This document shows, one piece after another, positions 27,781 to 37,465 of a DNA stretch of 64,000 nucleotides; the stretch's first letter is position 1; the number at the start of each line of letters is the position of its first letter. Source of the stretch: JAIOZK01 sp964468645 (GTDB lineage Bacteria; Bacteroidota; Bacteroidia; Bacteroidales; JAIOZK01); the NCBI GenBank assembly GCA_964468645.1, contig CAYXUU010000020.1:1-64000 (forward strand), in the 5' to 3' direction. A model generated the notes under the pieces. That model saw only the letters and a program-made list of their open reading frames with translations, did no database searches and was not told the DNA's origin. The position numbers were made by a program, and so were the translations under genes.

Positions 27781-28423
27781 GTGAAAAAAAATATCTATTA
27801 CTTCTGGCTATACCCTTGTTTGCAGCCTGCTCAAAAGAGGCAGATGACAATATCAAACCCAGCGGTCAATTTACTAAAACCCTTACCATTTTCTTTGTAC
27901 ATGACCTGCACGGACAACTGGATAACTTTTCTAAGATTAAACATATCGTTGATCAGGAAAAACGGGAGGGAAATGTTATAGTAGCCTGTAGCGGTGATAT
28001 TTTTTCAGGAAATCCTGTTGTTGATAATTATCCTGATTATGCTATGGAACTTAAATCAGTTATGAGATTGATCCTTTTAACAACGGTGCGATAATTTATA
28101 AGATGTCGGTTAGTGAAATCAAAACCTTTTTAATCGGGGCTGAATCCGGTTTTTATTATTCCGGAATCCGGATCGAACAAAGCGGCATCAATATTAATAT
28201 TAATGATTTATCCGGATCAATGATTCCTGATACTGTTATATTAACCGTTGGCACCAATGATTATATCCCTGCTGTTCACGACAATTACTTCCCGGAAAAT
28301 GGAGATATTCAATCCTTTACAACCGCTGAAGCACTGATTTATTTCCTGGAAAACATCAATAACCAGGTTGACTACCCCGGATGTGATCATTATTTCAGGT
28401 ATCAATATGGGAATCAACAGTAA
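27781..28423 (+). pseudogene. Decayed UshA-type 5'-nucleotidase/metallophosphatase
   Basis: The segments keep their order but not their frame. A signal peptide KYLLLLAIPLFAACSKEA lies in the frame of the next part, but the only nearby start (GTG at 27781) is one base out of frame through an A8 run. Next come FFVHDLHGQLDNFSKIKHIV and VIVACSGDIFSGNPVVDNYP, the metallophosphatase N-terminus. The middle, with the metal-binding GNHEFD region, is missing: the sequence jumps to EIDPFNNGAIIYKM and the C-terminal nucleotidase domain (AVHDNYFPENGDIQSFTTAE) ending at 28423. The A8 frameshift could be a sequencing error, but the large internal deletion could not. Confidence 0.85.
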
Positions 28424-28685
28424 TCTATGTTACAGCATTCTGTTGAATAATATTGTTAAAGAAGTAAATATGTTTGATTATTCAATGTTTTATTTTCAGG
28501 ATTTATTAAAGCCCGGGCTGAGAACGGATACGGCAAAGGTACTTATTATGACCTTTATGTTACCATAATTCTATAGCATTCGTAAAAAGAATCGCAATCC
28601 ACAGTAATAATAATTGTGAAATTGAGTTGATGTTAATGAATGTTTTTCTACCCTTAAATTCTTTATTTACCAAAATTCAATAATC
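28424..28685. other. Intergenic region with uncertain coding remnants
   Basis: After the nucleotidase remnant, another frame starting about 28377 reads PDVIIISGINMGINSN, similar to the SurE nucleotidase core motif, and a third frame reads ARAENGYGKGTYYDLYVT before a stop at about 28576. Neither has a start or a complete domain. The last 100 bases must hold the promoter of the VWA lipoprotein gene. Confidence 0.3.
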
Positions 28686-30143
28686 ATGAAACGATATTTC
28701 TTTGTATTGCTGAGCCTGGCCGTCTTATCTATTCTCATCTTGGATAGTTGTAATGATGATATCAATAATGACCCGGTCACTCCTGATGCCGATCCGGGTT
28801 TATACCTTGGATTGATTGGATTCAACGAAGATTTGTATGAAAAACAACTCATCATGCTCAATGAATCTTCACAGGGTTCATTCAATAATTTTATCGACGG
28901 ATTAAGCTCCAATGATGGGACAATATTATATCATGCGGTTAATAAATCCCTCAATAACCTTTCAGGGGCAAACCTGCCTGATGACCTGGTAAATGTTTCT
29001 ATCGTAACTTTTACTGATGGCCTTGACCTTGGCTCCTATGTTTTGAATAGCAGTTATAACTCGGGTGAGGAATACCTGGCAGCAGTTCACGATAAGATTA
29101 TGAATCTGACTATCAAAGAAATACCTGTATCAGCATATTCAATCGGAATTAAAGGAGAAGATGTTACGGACATAGAGCTGTTTCATGAGAACCTGAACAA
29201 ACTTGCAAGTGCTCCTGAAAACGCTTTTGAAGTTAGCGACGTGAATGAATTAAATACCCGGTTTCAGCTCATTGCATCTTCTTTAACCAGTGTAAGCTCA
29301 TCAAGTTTTATGAATTTAACCATGCCGGCACCTAGCCCGAATACAATTATCCGGTTCACCTTTGATAATGTTCAGAATGCAGCAAATTCAACCATTTATA
29401 TTGAGGGTACTTTTACAGCAGAGGATGGAAACTATTCATTAACAAATATAACTTATGCCGGATTAATTTGTGAAAGCGGAAGTTCTCTTTCAGGTTCTGC
29501 TTCCGGTATTAAAATTACTTTTTCATTTCTGAATCTCAAAAGGGATGATGGTATTGGGATAAACACTGGTTCAATTGATCAATGGAGCTATATACCGGCC
29601 AATGATTTGTGGCAGGTTAATTCCGAATTTAATCCTGATGAGGATACCCAAACCAATATTGAACAACACAGTGCCGCCATCATCCTTGTTCTTGATTGCA
29701 GCAGCTCTCTTGGTGATGATTTTCTGAATATGCAGGAAGCAGCCAGAGCATTTATCCAGATCCTGGTAGATGGAGGAGGCGGACCTGTTATTGCTGATTA
29801 TTCCCAGATCCGTTTTGAAAAAGTTTCAAATTACACCTATGTTTCAGATCTTGGACTTTGGGATGAAAACAATTCCGAAATAGCATCCCATTTCTTCGGA
29901 CCGAATGCCGGAGTTTCGAATTATATAACTGTTGAGCCCGGTTCACACAGGCCTGTTTATTATTTTACCGAGCCCGGGGAGGTAGGATGGTTCGATTGTA
30001 TGGCAAGTCCTGGAACATATCCAATTAATGAAGGCTACAAATACAAACTTCAGTGTAGTGATGATGGCACCAGTTTAAATTTCTCGATTATTAATGAAGG
30101 ATTAATCCTGGTTTCTTCCACGACTTATTCTGCATTTGAATAA
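28686..30143 (+). CDS. Lipoprotein with VWA-like modules
   Basis: 485 residues. The signal sequence ends ILDSCNDD (Cys22 lipobox). The N-half (about 35-200) has a von Willebrand A-like layout with a degenerate metal site (YLGLIGFNEDLYEKQLIMLN, VSIVTFTDGLDLGSY, IPVSAYSIGIKGEDVTDIEL). The middle (about 210-310) is a beta domain. A second VWA-like start AAIILVLDCSSSLGDDFLNM (about 330) keeps the DxSxS MIDAS motif but is followed by a truncated fold. The last 100 residues are a beta-rich module. VWA lipoproteins usually mediate protein contacts. It is a single gene and no partner is visible. Confidence 0.65.
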   Translation: MKRYFFVLLSLAVLSILILDSCNDDINNDPVTPDADPGLYLGLIGFNEDLYEKQLIMLNESSQGSFNNFIDGLSSNDGTILYHAVNKSLNNLSGANLPDDLVNVSIVTFTDGLDLGSYVLNSSYNSGEEYLAAVHDKIMNLTIKEIPVSAYSIGIKGEDVTDIELFHENLNKLASAPENAFEVSDVNELNTRFQLIASSLTSVSSSSFMNLTMPAPSPNTIIRFTFDNVQNAANSTIYIEGTFTAEDGNYSLTNITYAGLICESGSSLSGSASGIKITFSFLNLKRDDGIGINTGSIDQWSYIPANDLWQVNSEFNPDEDTQTNIEQHSAAIILVLDCSSSLGDDFLNMQEAARAFIQILVDGGGGPVIADYSQIRFEKVSNYTYVSDLGLWDENNSEIASHFFGPNAGVSNYITVEPGSHRPVYYFTEPGEVGWFDCMASPGTYPINEGYKYKLQCSDDGTSLNFSIINEGLILVSSTTYSAFE

Positions 30144-30368
30144 AAAAATAATCTTTTTATTGTTGATTCCAAATTCATATTTTTTCAAATATCGAATTCC
30201 GATTAACTATATTTGATTTCAGATTTGATTTGAGACTTATTCAAAAATTATCCATCCAATCTAAAATCGTTAATGGGTGTTCCGTGTTCGATATTCTATT
30301 AAGTTAGATATAAGGTTTTATCGCTTCGCGATTGAGGGACTACCTGCTCTCCTACAATTAATTATCCC

Positions 30369-31070
30369 CTACCCGATCTTCTTCAAAACTACCTGCTTAT
30401 AGGTATTCCCAACAGGTACCTCAACATCACCAATGATGATCCTGTTCCCTGAAATCCGGTCAATCTTTGAGATATTGACCAGGTAGGATTTATGTACTCT
30501 GATAAACTTTATCTCAGAAATGCTTTCTTCAAGTTCCTGCATGGTGAGGCGGACAGTAGCAGCTTTTCCTGTAGTATGAATTTTCAGATAGTTGCCATAA
30601 GATTCAAAATAGAGCAACTCCCCATATTCAAATTTCCGGATGATGCCATCAACCTTCAGGAAGATAAATTTATTTTCTTCTGACAGGCTGGTAGGAGTTT
30701 CTTTGTATCGGCCGGCAAATAGTTTTATTGCCTTGTTTGCGGCTTTTAAGAAACGTTCGAAAGAAATGGGTTTCAGCAGGTAATCAACAACATTATATTC
30801 ATAGCTTTCAACGGCATATTCGGAATAAGCAGTTGTCAGTATTACCATGGGAGCATGATCCATTGATCTGAGCATTTCCAGGCCGGATAGCTCAGGCATG
30901 TTGATATCGAGGAAGATCAGATCAATCTGCTCCCTGTTAAGGAACGACAGTGTTTCAATTGCATTATCACATCTGCCGATAAGCAGAAGATCAGGTATTC
31001 TTTTCACGTAAGTCTCCAGGATATTCTGGGCAAGCTCCTCATCATCAACAATTAAACACCTGAGTATCAT
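30369..31070 (-). CDS. LytTR response regulator
   Basis: 233 residues. The receiver domain (1-118) has the acidic pair D9-D10, the phospho-acceptor D55 in LIFLDINMPE, the conserved Thr in VILTTAYSEYAVE and Lys in DYLLKPISFERF. The LytTR DNA-binding domain (about 135-233) has GELLYFESYGNYLKIHTTGK, TMQELEESI and FIRVHKSYLVNISKI. It is the partner of the kinase immediately upstream, since the genes overlap by 4 bases (ATGA). Targets are unknown; the divergently read serine hydrolase is a neighbour but not a proven target. Confidence 0.95.
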   Translation of the reverse strand: MILRCLIVDDEELAQNILETYVKRIPDLLLIGRCDNAIETLSFLNREQIDLIFLDINMPELSGLEMLRSMDHAPMVILTTAYSEYAVESYEYNVVDYLLKPISFERFLKAANKAIKLFAGRYKETPTSLSEENKFIFLKVDGIIRKFEYGELLYFESYGNYLKIHTTGKAATVRLTMQELEESISEIKFIRVHKSYLVNISKIDRISGNRIIIGDVEVPVGNTYKQVVLKKIG

Positions 31071-32095
31071 AATTCAACATTTAATGAAGTATAAAACACA
31101 TCATCTTCTTCATAAATATTCAAGCTATACCTGTTGGGATATAACAGCATCAGCCGTTTTTTTACGTTATCAATGCCCATACCAAGAACATATGAATTAC
31201 CCGTTTTATTGATGCTGTTCTTAATTTCAAGTTTCAAAGTATTACCGGCAATTTGTACCACAATCTCCACAAAATTATCTTCCGGATTAATCCCAATTCC
31301 ATGCTTGAAAGCGTTTTCTACAAATGGGATCAACAGCATTGGAGCAATGGATTTATTGTTCGTCTCACCCTGTACATTATAATTGATCCTGCATTTATTC
31401 TTCAGCCGTAGATGCTCGAGAGTGACATAATTCTCAATAAATCTGAGTTCCTTATCAACGTTGACATATTTCCCTTTCCCTGTCTCCATGACATACCTCA
31501 TCAATTCCGATAATTGCAGTACCGCATCTGGAGTGGATTCTGATTTTTCGAGGGCCAGGGAGTAAATATTATTCAGGTTATTGAAAAGAAAATGTGGATT
31601 CACCTGTGATTTTAAAAATTCAAGTTCAGTATTGACCTGTTTTGCTTCGGCATCCTTAAGTTTCAATTCAGCCTTTGCTTTTTCAGCGAATGCCTCATTA
31701 AGACTGATCTTGTTTTGCAAACTGACTCTGAAGCTCCTTATTCCTGTTGTAATAAGAATAAAAATCAGTGGATTCAGATATCCGCCGTAATAGATATCTT
31801 CAGTATTTACTGTGATATCGGCAATATACTGTGCGAAAAAACCTGATAGCACAATAAGCATAACCAACAGAATTGTGTAAAGGATAAATTTCTTTTTAAG
31901 AAAGAAGCTATCGAAAAGATAAAAATGTATGTAAACAGGAGGGATAACCGGAAGAATAATAAACAGCACAAAACTAAAGGCAAATGGGATACCGGTAAAA
32001 TAATAGATGATCAGAAATATAAGTAGAATAAAGGCCAGCCACCCAAAAGCATTGAGGGTGATGTTATTCAGCAATATGTTTTTTCGGGTTTCCAT
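31067..32095 (-). CDS. LytS-type sensor histidine kinase
   Basis: 342 residues. The N-terminus has four hydrophobic segments (about 12-32, 36-56, 69-90 and 100-118) with no separate periplasmic sensor, then a short coiled coil (about 125-155). The His_kinase domain PF06580 has FLKSQVNPHFLFNNLNNIYS with the phospho-acceptor His, and the ATPase has PMLLIPFVENAFKHGI and GMGIDNVKKRLMLLYP. This is the usual Bacteroidota LytS partner of LytTR regulators. It is translationally coupled to the regulator gene. The signal is unknown. Confidence 0.93.
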   Translation of the reverse strand: METRKNILLNNITLNAFGWLAFILLIFLIIYYFTGIPFAFSFVLFIILPVIPPVYIHFYLFDSFFLKKKFILYTILLVMLIVLSGFFAQYIADITVNTEDIYYGGYLNPLIFILITTGIRSFRVSLQNKISLNEAFAEKAKAELKLKDAEAKQVNTELEFLKSQVNPHFLFNNLNNIYSLALEKSESTPDAVLQLSELMRYVMETGKGKYVNVDKELRFIENYVTLEHLRLKNKCRINYNVQGETNNKSIAPMLLIPFVENAFKHGIGINPEDNFVEIVVQIAGNTLKLEIKNSINKTGNSYVLGMGIDNVKKRLMLLYPNRYSLNIYEEDDVFYTSLNVEL

Positions 32096-32288
32096 GTTTC
32101 AGGGATTCAAAATTAAATGAAAATTAAGCATCTGTTGCAAAATTTGTGACAAACAAAATACATCCCATTATACAGGCATCTTATCACATCAGCCCGGTGT
32201 TGATCACATTAATTGTAAAGGATTTGTTTGCCGTGAGGATATTTGTGGAAATTACATGCCACGAATGTGAACCATTATCAAAAACATC

Positions 32289-34178
32289 ATGAAAAAACAT
32301 CGAATACTAACAGGGATTCTTACACTTATCTTCATTTATTTTATTTTTAGTTTAAATGCCCTTTCACAACAAAATGATCCTGATGATCCAATTAATTCCC
32401 TGGAGTGGAAAATCGACAGCCTGGTAACAAATAGCAAACTGATCCCCGGAGTTGCAATAGCCATAGTTAAAAGGGATTCGCTAACCCAGATTATAACCGC
32501 CGGTTTTTCCGATCTTCAGAACAATACACCCGTAACCGAAAACACCCTTTTTTGCATCGGTTCATGCACCAAGAGTTTCATCGGCCTGGCATATCTGAAG
32601 CTTATCGAAGAAGGGAAAATCAATATCAATGCAAGCATTAGAAAACTTGTACCTGAAATACAAATTAAGAATCCATGGTCCGATACCCATCCTGTCAGGG
32701 TAATTCACTTATTGGAACATTCCTCTGGTTTTGAAGACTCCCGGCCTAACTGGTTCTATTTTAACAAACCTCTTTTATCTATAAGAGAGGCTCTTGAAAA
32801 GAAAAAGTATTTACTGAAGGCTCGCTGGGAGCCTGGGACAAGATTCAGCTATTCCAGTCCGGGATATACCCTTGCGGGCTACATTCTTGAAAAAGTTGCC
32901 GGGCAATCCTTTAATGATTTTATCAAAGAAAAGATCTTTATACCAGTAGGGATGAAAACGGTCTCTTATGGAAATGCCGCAAAGGACAACGAACAGTTAG
33001 CCACAGGATATGACAAATTGTTGCGCGAATATCCCATATGGTATGATCTTGACGAACCAGCAGGTGCCATAAATGCCTCCATCAGGGATATGGCCAATTT
33101 CCTGATCCTTATATTGAATGAAGGCAGAATTGAAAATACCGCGATCATTCCACAAGATCTTTTTAATAGAATTGGCAAACCTGTGTCAACCCTTGCATCT
33201 TTGTCTGGTATAAGTTCAGGATATAGTTATGGCGTTGGAGTAACTTATAAATACGGCCTTAAATGGCTGGGTCACAGTGGTGCTGTGCCAGGCTTCTTAT
33301 CTGCCTACTACTATTGTCCTGAAAAGGGTATCGGATTCGCTATATTACAAAACCAGTTCGACATGACCTTTGATGAAGAGGTGTTTTCTGAAGTATGGAG
33401 ATACATGAAGGAAATGCTTGAATCAAAAACAGATGCTCAGGATGATATTCAACCATCAGGTGATCATAAAGAATTTGAAGGTTATTATGAACCGCGGAAT
33501 CCAAGAGTACGTATAGGACAATTTATAGAAATAATAACCGGTGGAATACATGTCGTATCAAAAAATGATACGCTGTTTACAAAAGGATTTATGGAAGTTG
33601 GGATTCCTCTTTACAGTGTTTCCGGCAATCTGTTCCGGCGTGCCGGAAATCCTGAAGCAACAGCTGTATTTGCAACGGATGAAGATGGGGATATGATCTT
33701 CACAAGCGCACGAAAATATTATCAAAGGGTTTCGCCATGGAAACCGATTCTTTCAAGAGTGGTGTTTTTTGGTGGATGGATATTTATCCTGTCTATGATC
33801 CCATACCTGTTGACAGGCGGGATTATACTGATCGTTAGGGGAATCAGACACAAAGATTGCAGGGTTTACTGGCTGAATATTAAACTGTTGCCATTGCTGG
33901 CTTTATTAAGTTTAATTGGTGGTATGATTCCATTTATGATATCACAGCCTACTATTCTTGAGATTGGACAGATGTCATTATCAAATATTTTCCTGTTTAT
34001 TACCACCTTGCTTTTCCTGGTATTTTCTGTGATCGGTGTTTATTTATACTTTAAATACTGGCGTAAACCAGTAAGGATAATTACAAGGATTTATTTTGCA
34101 TCGGTGTTGCTTTCCTGCATAGGAATGTCTTTTTATATGAGTTTCTGGGGGATTATTGGAATCAGGTTGTGGGCATAA
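32289..34178 (+). CDS. Serine hydrolase with C-terminal membrane domain
   Basis: 629 residues. A signal anchor (about 7-26) is followed by the PF00144 beta-lactamase/esterase domain: IGSCTKSFIGLAYLKLIEEG (SxxK, about 92), RFSYSSPGYTLAGYILEKVA (Tyr of the second motif, about 197) and GHSGAVPGFLSAYY (HxG, about 331). A beta-rich stretch (about 395-485) precedes four transmembrane segments (about 492-517, 530-553, 565-588 and 597-626). Such membrane-tethered forms are common in Bacteroidota and may act on peptides or esters in the periplasm. It is read divergently from the LytS/LytTR pair, 193 bases apart, so it could be regulated by that system, but this is inference. Confidence 0.87.
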   Translation: MKKHRILTGILTLIFIYFIFSLNALSQQNDPDDPINSLEWKIDSLVTNSKLIPGVAIAIVKRDSLTQIITAGFSDLQNNTPVTENTLFCIGSCTKSFIGLAYLKLIEEGKININASIRKLVPEIQIKNPWSDTHPVRVIHLLEHSSGFEDSRPNWFYFNKPLLSIREALEKKKYLLKARWEPGTRFSYSSPGYTLAGYILEKVAGQSFNDFIKEKIFIPVGMKTVSYGNAAKDNEQLATGYDKLLREYPIWYDLDEPAGAINASIRDMANFLILILNEGRIENTAIIPQDLFNRIGKPVSTLASLSGISSGYSYGVGVTYKYGLKWLGHSGAVPGFLSAYYYCPEKGIGFAILQNQFDMTFDEEVFSEVWRYMKEMLESKTDAQDDIQPSGDHKEFEGYYEPRNPRVRIGQFIEIITGGIHVVSKNDTLFTKGFMEVGIPLYSVSGNLFRRAGNPEATAVFATDEDGDMIFTSARKYYQRVSPWKPILSRVVFFGGWIFILSMIPYLLTGGIILIVRGIRHKDCRVYWLNIKLLPLLALLSLIGGMIPFMISQPTILEIGQMSLSNIFLFITTLLFLVFSVIGVYLYFKYWRKPVRIITRIYFASVLLSCIGMSFYMSFWGIIGIRLWA

Positions 34179-34324
34179 CAAATCAACCTTACGAAGTTTA
34201 AAATTCATGGAATTTATCCTGTTTTCTTGCTAATAAAAACTTTATTAATATTTTAGCCAACCATTTTTAGATTCTGCCTGTCTTATCACAGGATACTAAT
34301 TTTAATAAACAAGGAGGAGAACCA

Positions 34325-36055
34325 ATGAACTATATTTCACTGAATGGAAAACATTTACTTGCCGTATTATTAATTGGAAGTTTCTTATCTGTTCCGATAG
34401 CAACTTCAGCCCAGGATGATAAAACACCTGAGAATACAAAGTTGCTGATGCACCGGGAAATACCTGATGATGATTATTTGCCACTTCTACCTGAAGACCT
34501 GCAAACATCCCCGCCCTGCCGGTTTAACACATGGAATTTTTTTACCACCCAGGTAAACATCGATGAGGATGGGCAGAATATTATTGGTGATGCAGCCAAT
34601 GAACCATCCATTGCTGTTGACCCGACACACCCAAACCGTATTGTTATTGGATGGCGGCAATTCGATAATGTAGGCAGCAATTTCAGGCAGGCCGGGTATG
34701 CTTTTACCCTTGATGGCGGAGAGAACTGGACTTTCCCGGGATCGATAGATGCGGGTGTTTTCCGTTCCGACCCGGTGCTTGATGTTGATAAATTTGGGAA
34801 TTTCTATTATAACAGCCTGACACGTGATATTAATGATGAATTCTTATGTACGGTTTATAAAACCGAAGATACCGGTGTTGAATGGGATGAAGGCACCTTT
34901 GCCCAGGGAGGGGATAAACAATGGATGCGTATAGATAATACTGGTGGTACCGGCAGCGGGCATATTTATTCTTTCTGGACAACTTATTACAGTTGGTGTT
35001 ACCCGGGGGCATTTACAAGATCAACCGATGAAGGTGCTTCCTATGAAGATTGTATTAATGTTACAGGCGAATTACGCTGGGGAACCCTGGCAGTTGGCCC
35101 CGACGGTGAATTATATATCGTGGGTTCCGGTGGCTGGGGTGGTATCCAGGTTAACAAATCCACGAATGCACTGGATCCTTCAGAAGAAGTTACATGGGAA
35201 AGCACCTATAACGTTGACCTTGATGGTGAACTATCTGGTTGGGTTGAGGTAAACCCATCAGGCTTAATGGGTCAGGCCTGGATTGATGTTGATAAATCAA
35301 ATGGCCCGGGTCGAGGATATGTTTACGTACTGGCTTCCGTTGACAGAAATTCGAATATTGATCCTGGTGATGTGATGTTTGCCAGGAGTACAGATGGCGG
35401 GGAAACATGGGACAATCCCATCAGGATCAATGATGATGAAAGTTATTTTAACACCCAGTGGTTCGGCACCATGTCGGTAGCCCCAAATGGCAGAATTGAT
35501 GTAGTCTGGCTGGATACACGTGATGCAACATCAAATCCCAATATGTCGGCACTGTATTATTCCTACTCATTAGATCAGGGAGAATCATGGTCGGTAAACC
35601 AGCAACTCTCAGATCCATTCGATCCGCACCTGGGATGGCCACAGCAGGAAAAGATGGGCGATTATTATGATATGGTATCAGATAATGAAGGGGCACACCT
35701 GGCCTGGGCACATACATTACTTGGCGAACAAAATGTTAATTATGGACATATTACACCCTTATACACAAGTATTGAGGGTATGCCTGCAGAGCAAATATCA
35801 CTGGGATTGAAAAGCTTTCCAAATCCAATTATTGATCAAACCACGATAAGGTATAAAATAAATCATAATACAAGTATTGAATTATCAATTACCGATGTTT
35901 CGGGCAGGATAATAAAAACAATTACCAGTGGGACACAGGAAGCCGGCACCTATGAATACAAAGTAGTGGTTGATGATCTTTCCAGGGGGATATACTACTG
36001 CCACCTGAAAGCAGGAACAAAATCCGAGACGATCAAGCTGATGGTAGTAAAATAA
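34325..36055 (+). CDS. Secreted BNR/sialidase-like beta-propeller with T9SS sorting domain
   Basis: 576 residues. A signal peptide (about 1-29, ending TSAQ) is followed by a six-bladed-propeller-like region with Asp-box repeats: TLDGGENWTFPGS, TEDTGVEWDEGTF, STDGGETWDNPIRIN and SLDQGESWSVNQQL. The last 80 residues are a canonical T9SS type A sorting domain (LKSFPNPIIDQTTIRYKI, LSITDVSGRIIKT, DDLSRGIYYCHLKAG, KLMVVK). Catalytic residues of true sialidases (FRIP, Arg triad) are not evident, so it may be a binding or non-sialidase enzyme. An unusually strong Shine-Dalgarno (AAGGAGG, 34311-34317) precedes the ATG, suggesting high expression. It ends 18 bases from the convergent FISUMP gene. Confidence 0.85.
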   Translation: MNYISLNGKHLLAVLLIGSFLSVPIATSAQDDKTPENTKLLMHREIPDDDYLPLLPEDLQTSPPCRFNTWNFFTTQVNIDEDGQNIIGDAANEPSIAVDPTHPNRIVIGWRQFDNVGSNFRQAGYAFTLDGGENWTFPGSIDAGVFRSDPVLDVDKFGNFYYNSLTRDINDEFLCTVYKTEDTGVEWDEGTFAQGGDKQWMRIDNTGGTGSGHIYSFWTTYYSWCYPGAFTRSTDEGASYEDCINVTGELRWGTLAVGPDGELYIVGSGGWGGIQVNKSTNALDPSEEVTWESTYNVDLDGELSGWVEVNPSGLMGQAWIDVDKSNGPGRGYVYVLASVDRNSNIDPGDVMFARSTDGGETWDNPIRINDDESYFNTQWFGTMSVAPNGRIDVVWLDTRDATSNPNMSALYYSYSLDQGESWSVNQQLSDPFDPHLGWPQQEKMGDYYDMVSDNEGAHLAWAHTLLGEQNVNYGHITPLYTSIEGMPAEQISLGLKSFPNPIIDQTTIRYKINHNTSIELSITDVSGRIIKTITSGTQEAGTYEYKVVVDDLSRGIYYCHLKAGTKSETIKLMVVK

Positions 36056-36073
36056 TATTTAACTTCAATTGCC

Positions 36074-36967
36074 CTAATTCTTAATACACCTTACCGAGAG
36101 ACCGAAGTCCTCATTCCAACTCCAGGTTTCTCCAATGACAACATCATCATCAGATTTTGACAGATAAAGCCCTTTAGCTGAAACAAGGGGACTGGCCAGT
36201 TTAAGTGTTGATGTCCACAGAAAGTTAAACACCCTGGCATTATTAAAAGTACCGGTGGCATAATATCTTTGACCAGCCCCAAGCGCTGTAAAACCGCTGG
36301 AGTTAGTTGCGCCAACATTATTTGGCGCCCAGTGACGGTAGCCTGTCTCTTTCATCTTTCCGCCGGCTACAGCGGTGTTACCAAGATAGGTTACAAGGGT
36401 TTTATATTCATCATATGTAGGGATATGCCATCCCTCCGGACAAATACCCTGGACACCAGCTACCTGTGAATATTGCATGGCTTCATGCCACTGATAAAGA
36501 CCACCATAAACATCGCAACTGTCCGGCACATCATTATAGCAATATTTTTCTATAGTGCCATTATTTTTCATGGTGTCAACACCATCGATTCGGGTACCAA
36601 TGTTTAGGTTCTCCCTGAGCCAGCATTGCGACCCAATGATAACAGTATTATATGTTTGGCCACCATAGTTAACTGACCCGCAACTGTCACCATCTTTGTT
36701 TTTTCCTATTTCCCATCCCGCTCCATTGTACCAGCATATCACACGAAGTGTTGTATTGTAAACCATCAGGCCTTCAGGAGGTAAAGCAATGGCATTCATT
36801 TCCACAGTTGATACTCTGGGTGGAAGGAATCCTTTGGAAGTGGACTTCACATCCAGTATGGCTGCATTATCTGGGGCACTGCCATCTTCATTTATTGCCA
36901 CCTGGGCTATTGTTGTTGTATTAATAATGATAAATAAGCTAAACAGTGAAGTAATAATTATTTTCAT
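36074..36967 (-). CDS. Secreted FISUMP-domain protein
   Basis: 297 residues. The signal peptide (1-21) ends IAQ. An N-terminal module (about 22-95: VAINEDGSAPDNAAILDVKS, GFLPPRVSTVEM, GLMVYNTTL) also starts the giant S74 protein encoded at 57249-59798. The FISUMP domain (about 100-297) has TVIIGSQCWLRENLNIGTRI, YCYNDVPDSCDVYGGLYQWH, GICPEGWHIPTYDEYKTL, GGKMKETGYRHW and LSVRCIKN. It lacks a T9SS tail and a lipobox, so it is presumably released or surface-associated by another route. It converges on the BNR protein with an 18-base gap. Confidence 0.88.
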   Translation of the reverse strand: MKIIITSLFSLFIIINTTTIAQVAINEDGSAPDNAAILDVKSTSKGFLPPRVSTVEMNAIALPPEGLMVYNTTLRVICWYNGAGWEIGKNKDGDSCGSVNYGGQTYNTVIIGSQCWLRENLNIGTRIDGVDTMKNNGTIEKYCYNDVPDSCDVYGGLYQWHEAMQYSQVAGVQGICPEGWHIPTYDEYKTLVTYLGNTAVAGGKMKETGYRHWAPNNVGATNSSGFTALGAGQRYYATGTFNNARVFNFLWTSTLKLASPLVSAKGLYLSKSDDDVVIGETWSWNEDFGLSVRCIKN

Positions 36968-37129
36968 GGTTTAAGATTTGGTGATTGTGAAGCATAAAAA
37001 TATAAAAATTCTGGCAATGGGGATACTAGTTAGGGCTTTAGGGTTCTGTGTTATTGTTGTCCTGTTAAAGTAAGGGGATTCTTCGGCTTCGCTGCGAATG
37101 ACCCATTAATATAAATAACTGACTTTATG

Positions 37130-37180
37130 ACTCTTGGTGTCTTGAAGGCGAGAAAAAATGCCACAACGACACCAAGATAT
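37130..37180. repeat. Imperfect palindrome, short relative of the 63.3-kb element
   Basis: The arms TCTTGGTGTC (37132-37141) and GACACCAAGA (37168-37177) are perfect inverses. The middle GGCGAGAAAAAATGCCACAA also matches the reverse complement of the centre of the element at 63267-63340. The rest of the 36968-37329 stretch is non-coding. Confidence 0.65.
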
Positions 37181-37329
37181 CACTAAATAAATTTGTCATT
37201 ATCTTTTAAAATCATTGCATTATGTTCATTGTTTCAGAATGATAATCATTTTAGGGTTCTTTAGGGAGGTCGGGGGTGGTTCTGAGTCATGAGTTGGGTG
37301 TTCGAAGTCAATTCCATTTAGTTAGGCGT

Positions 37330-37465
37330 TCATTTCCATAAAACAGCAGGTAAGTTTTGATCCCAGTTATCAAATTTTACCCTATCGGCCATTTCAGCGA
37401 TACCGGCTAGAAGAATAGTCCGGGCTGTTATTTCCCCTGCCAGTTTTCCTGCAAAACCCCATGAT
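37330..37465 (-). pseudogene. C-terminal remnant of an unidentified gene
   Basis: The minus strand reads SWGFAGKLAGEITARTILLA then GIAEMADRVKFDNWDQNLPA and VLWK to a stop at 37330-37332. It is clearly protein-like and in one frame, but has no start and abuts the 3' end of the GH47 gene in a different frame. I do not recognise the family. Confidence 0.45.

Noticed and set aside
37021..37095. Possible small RNA around CTTCGGCTTCGCTGCGAATGAC
   Set aside because: A small stem exists, but this string type is a common spacer sequence; no promoter or terminator pair was found.
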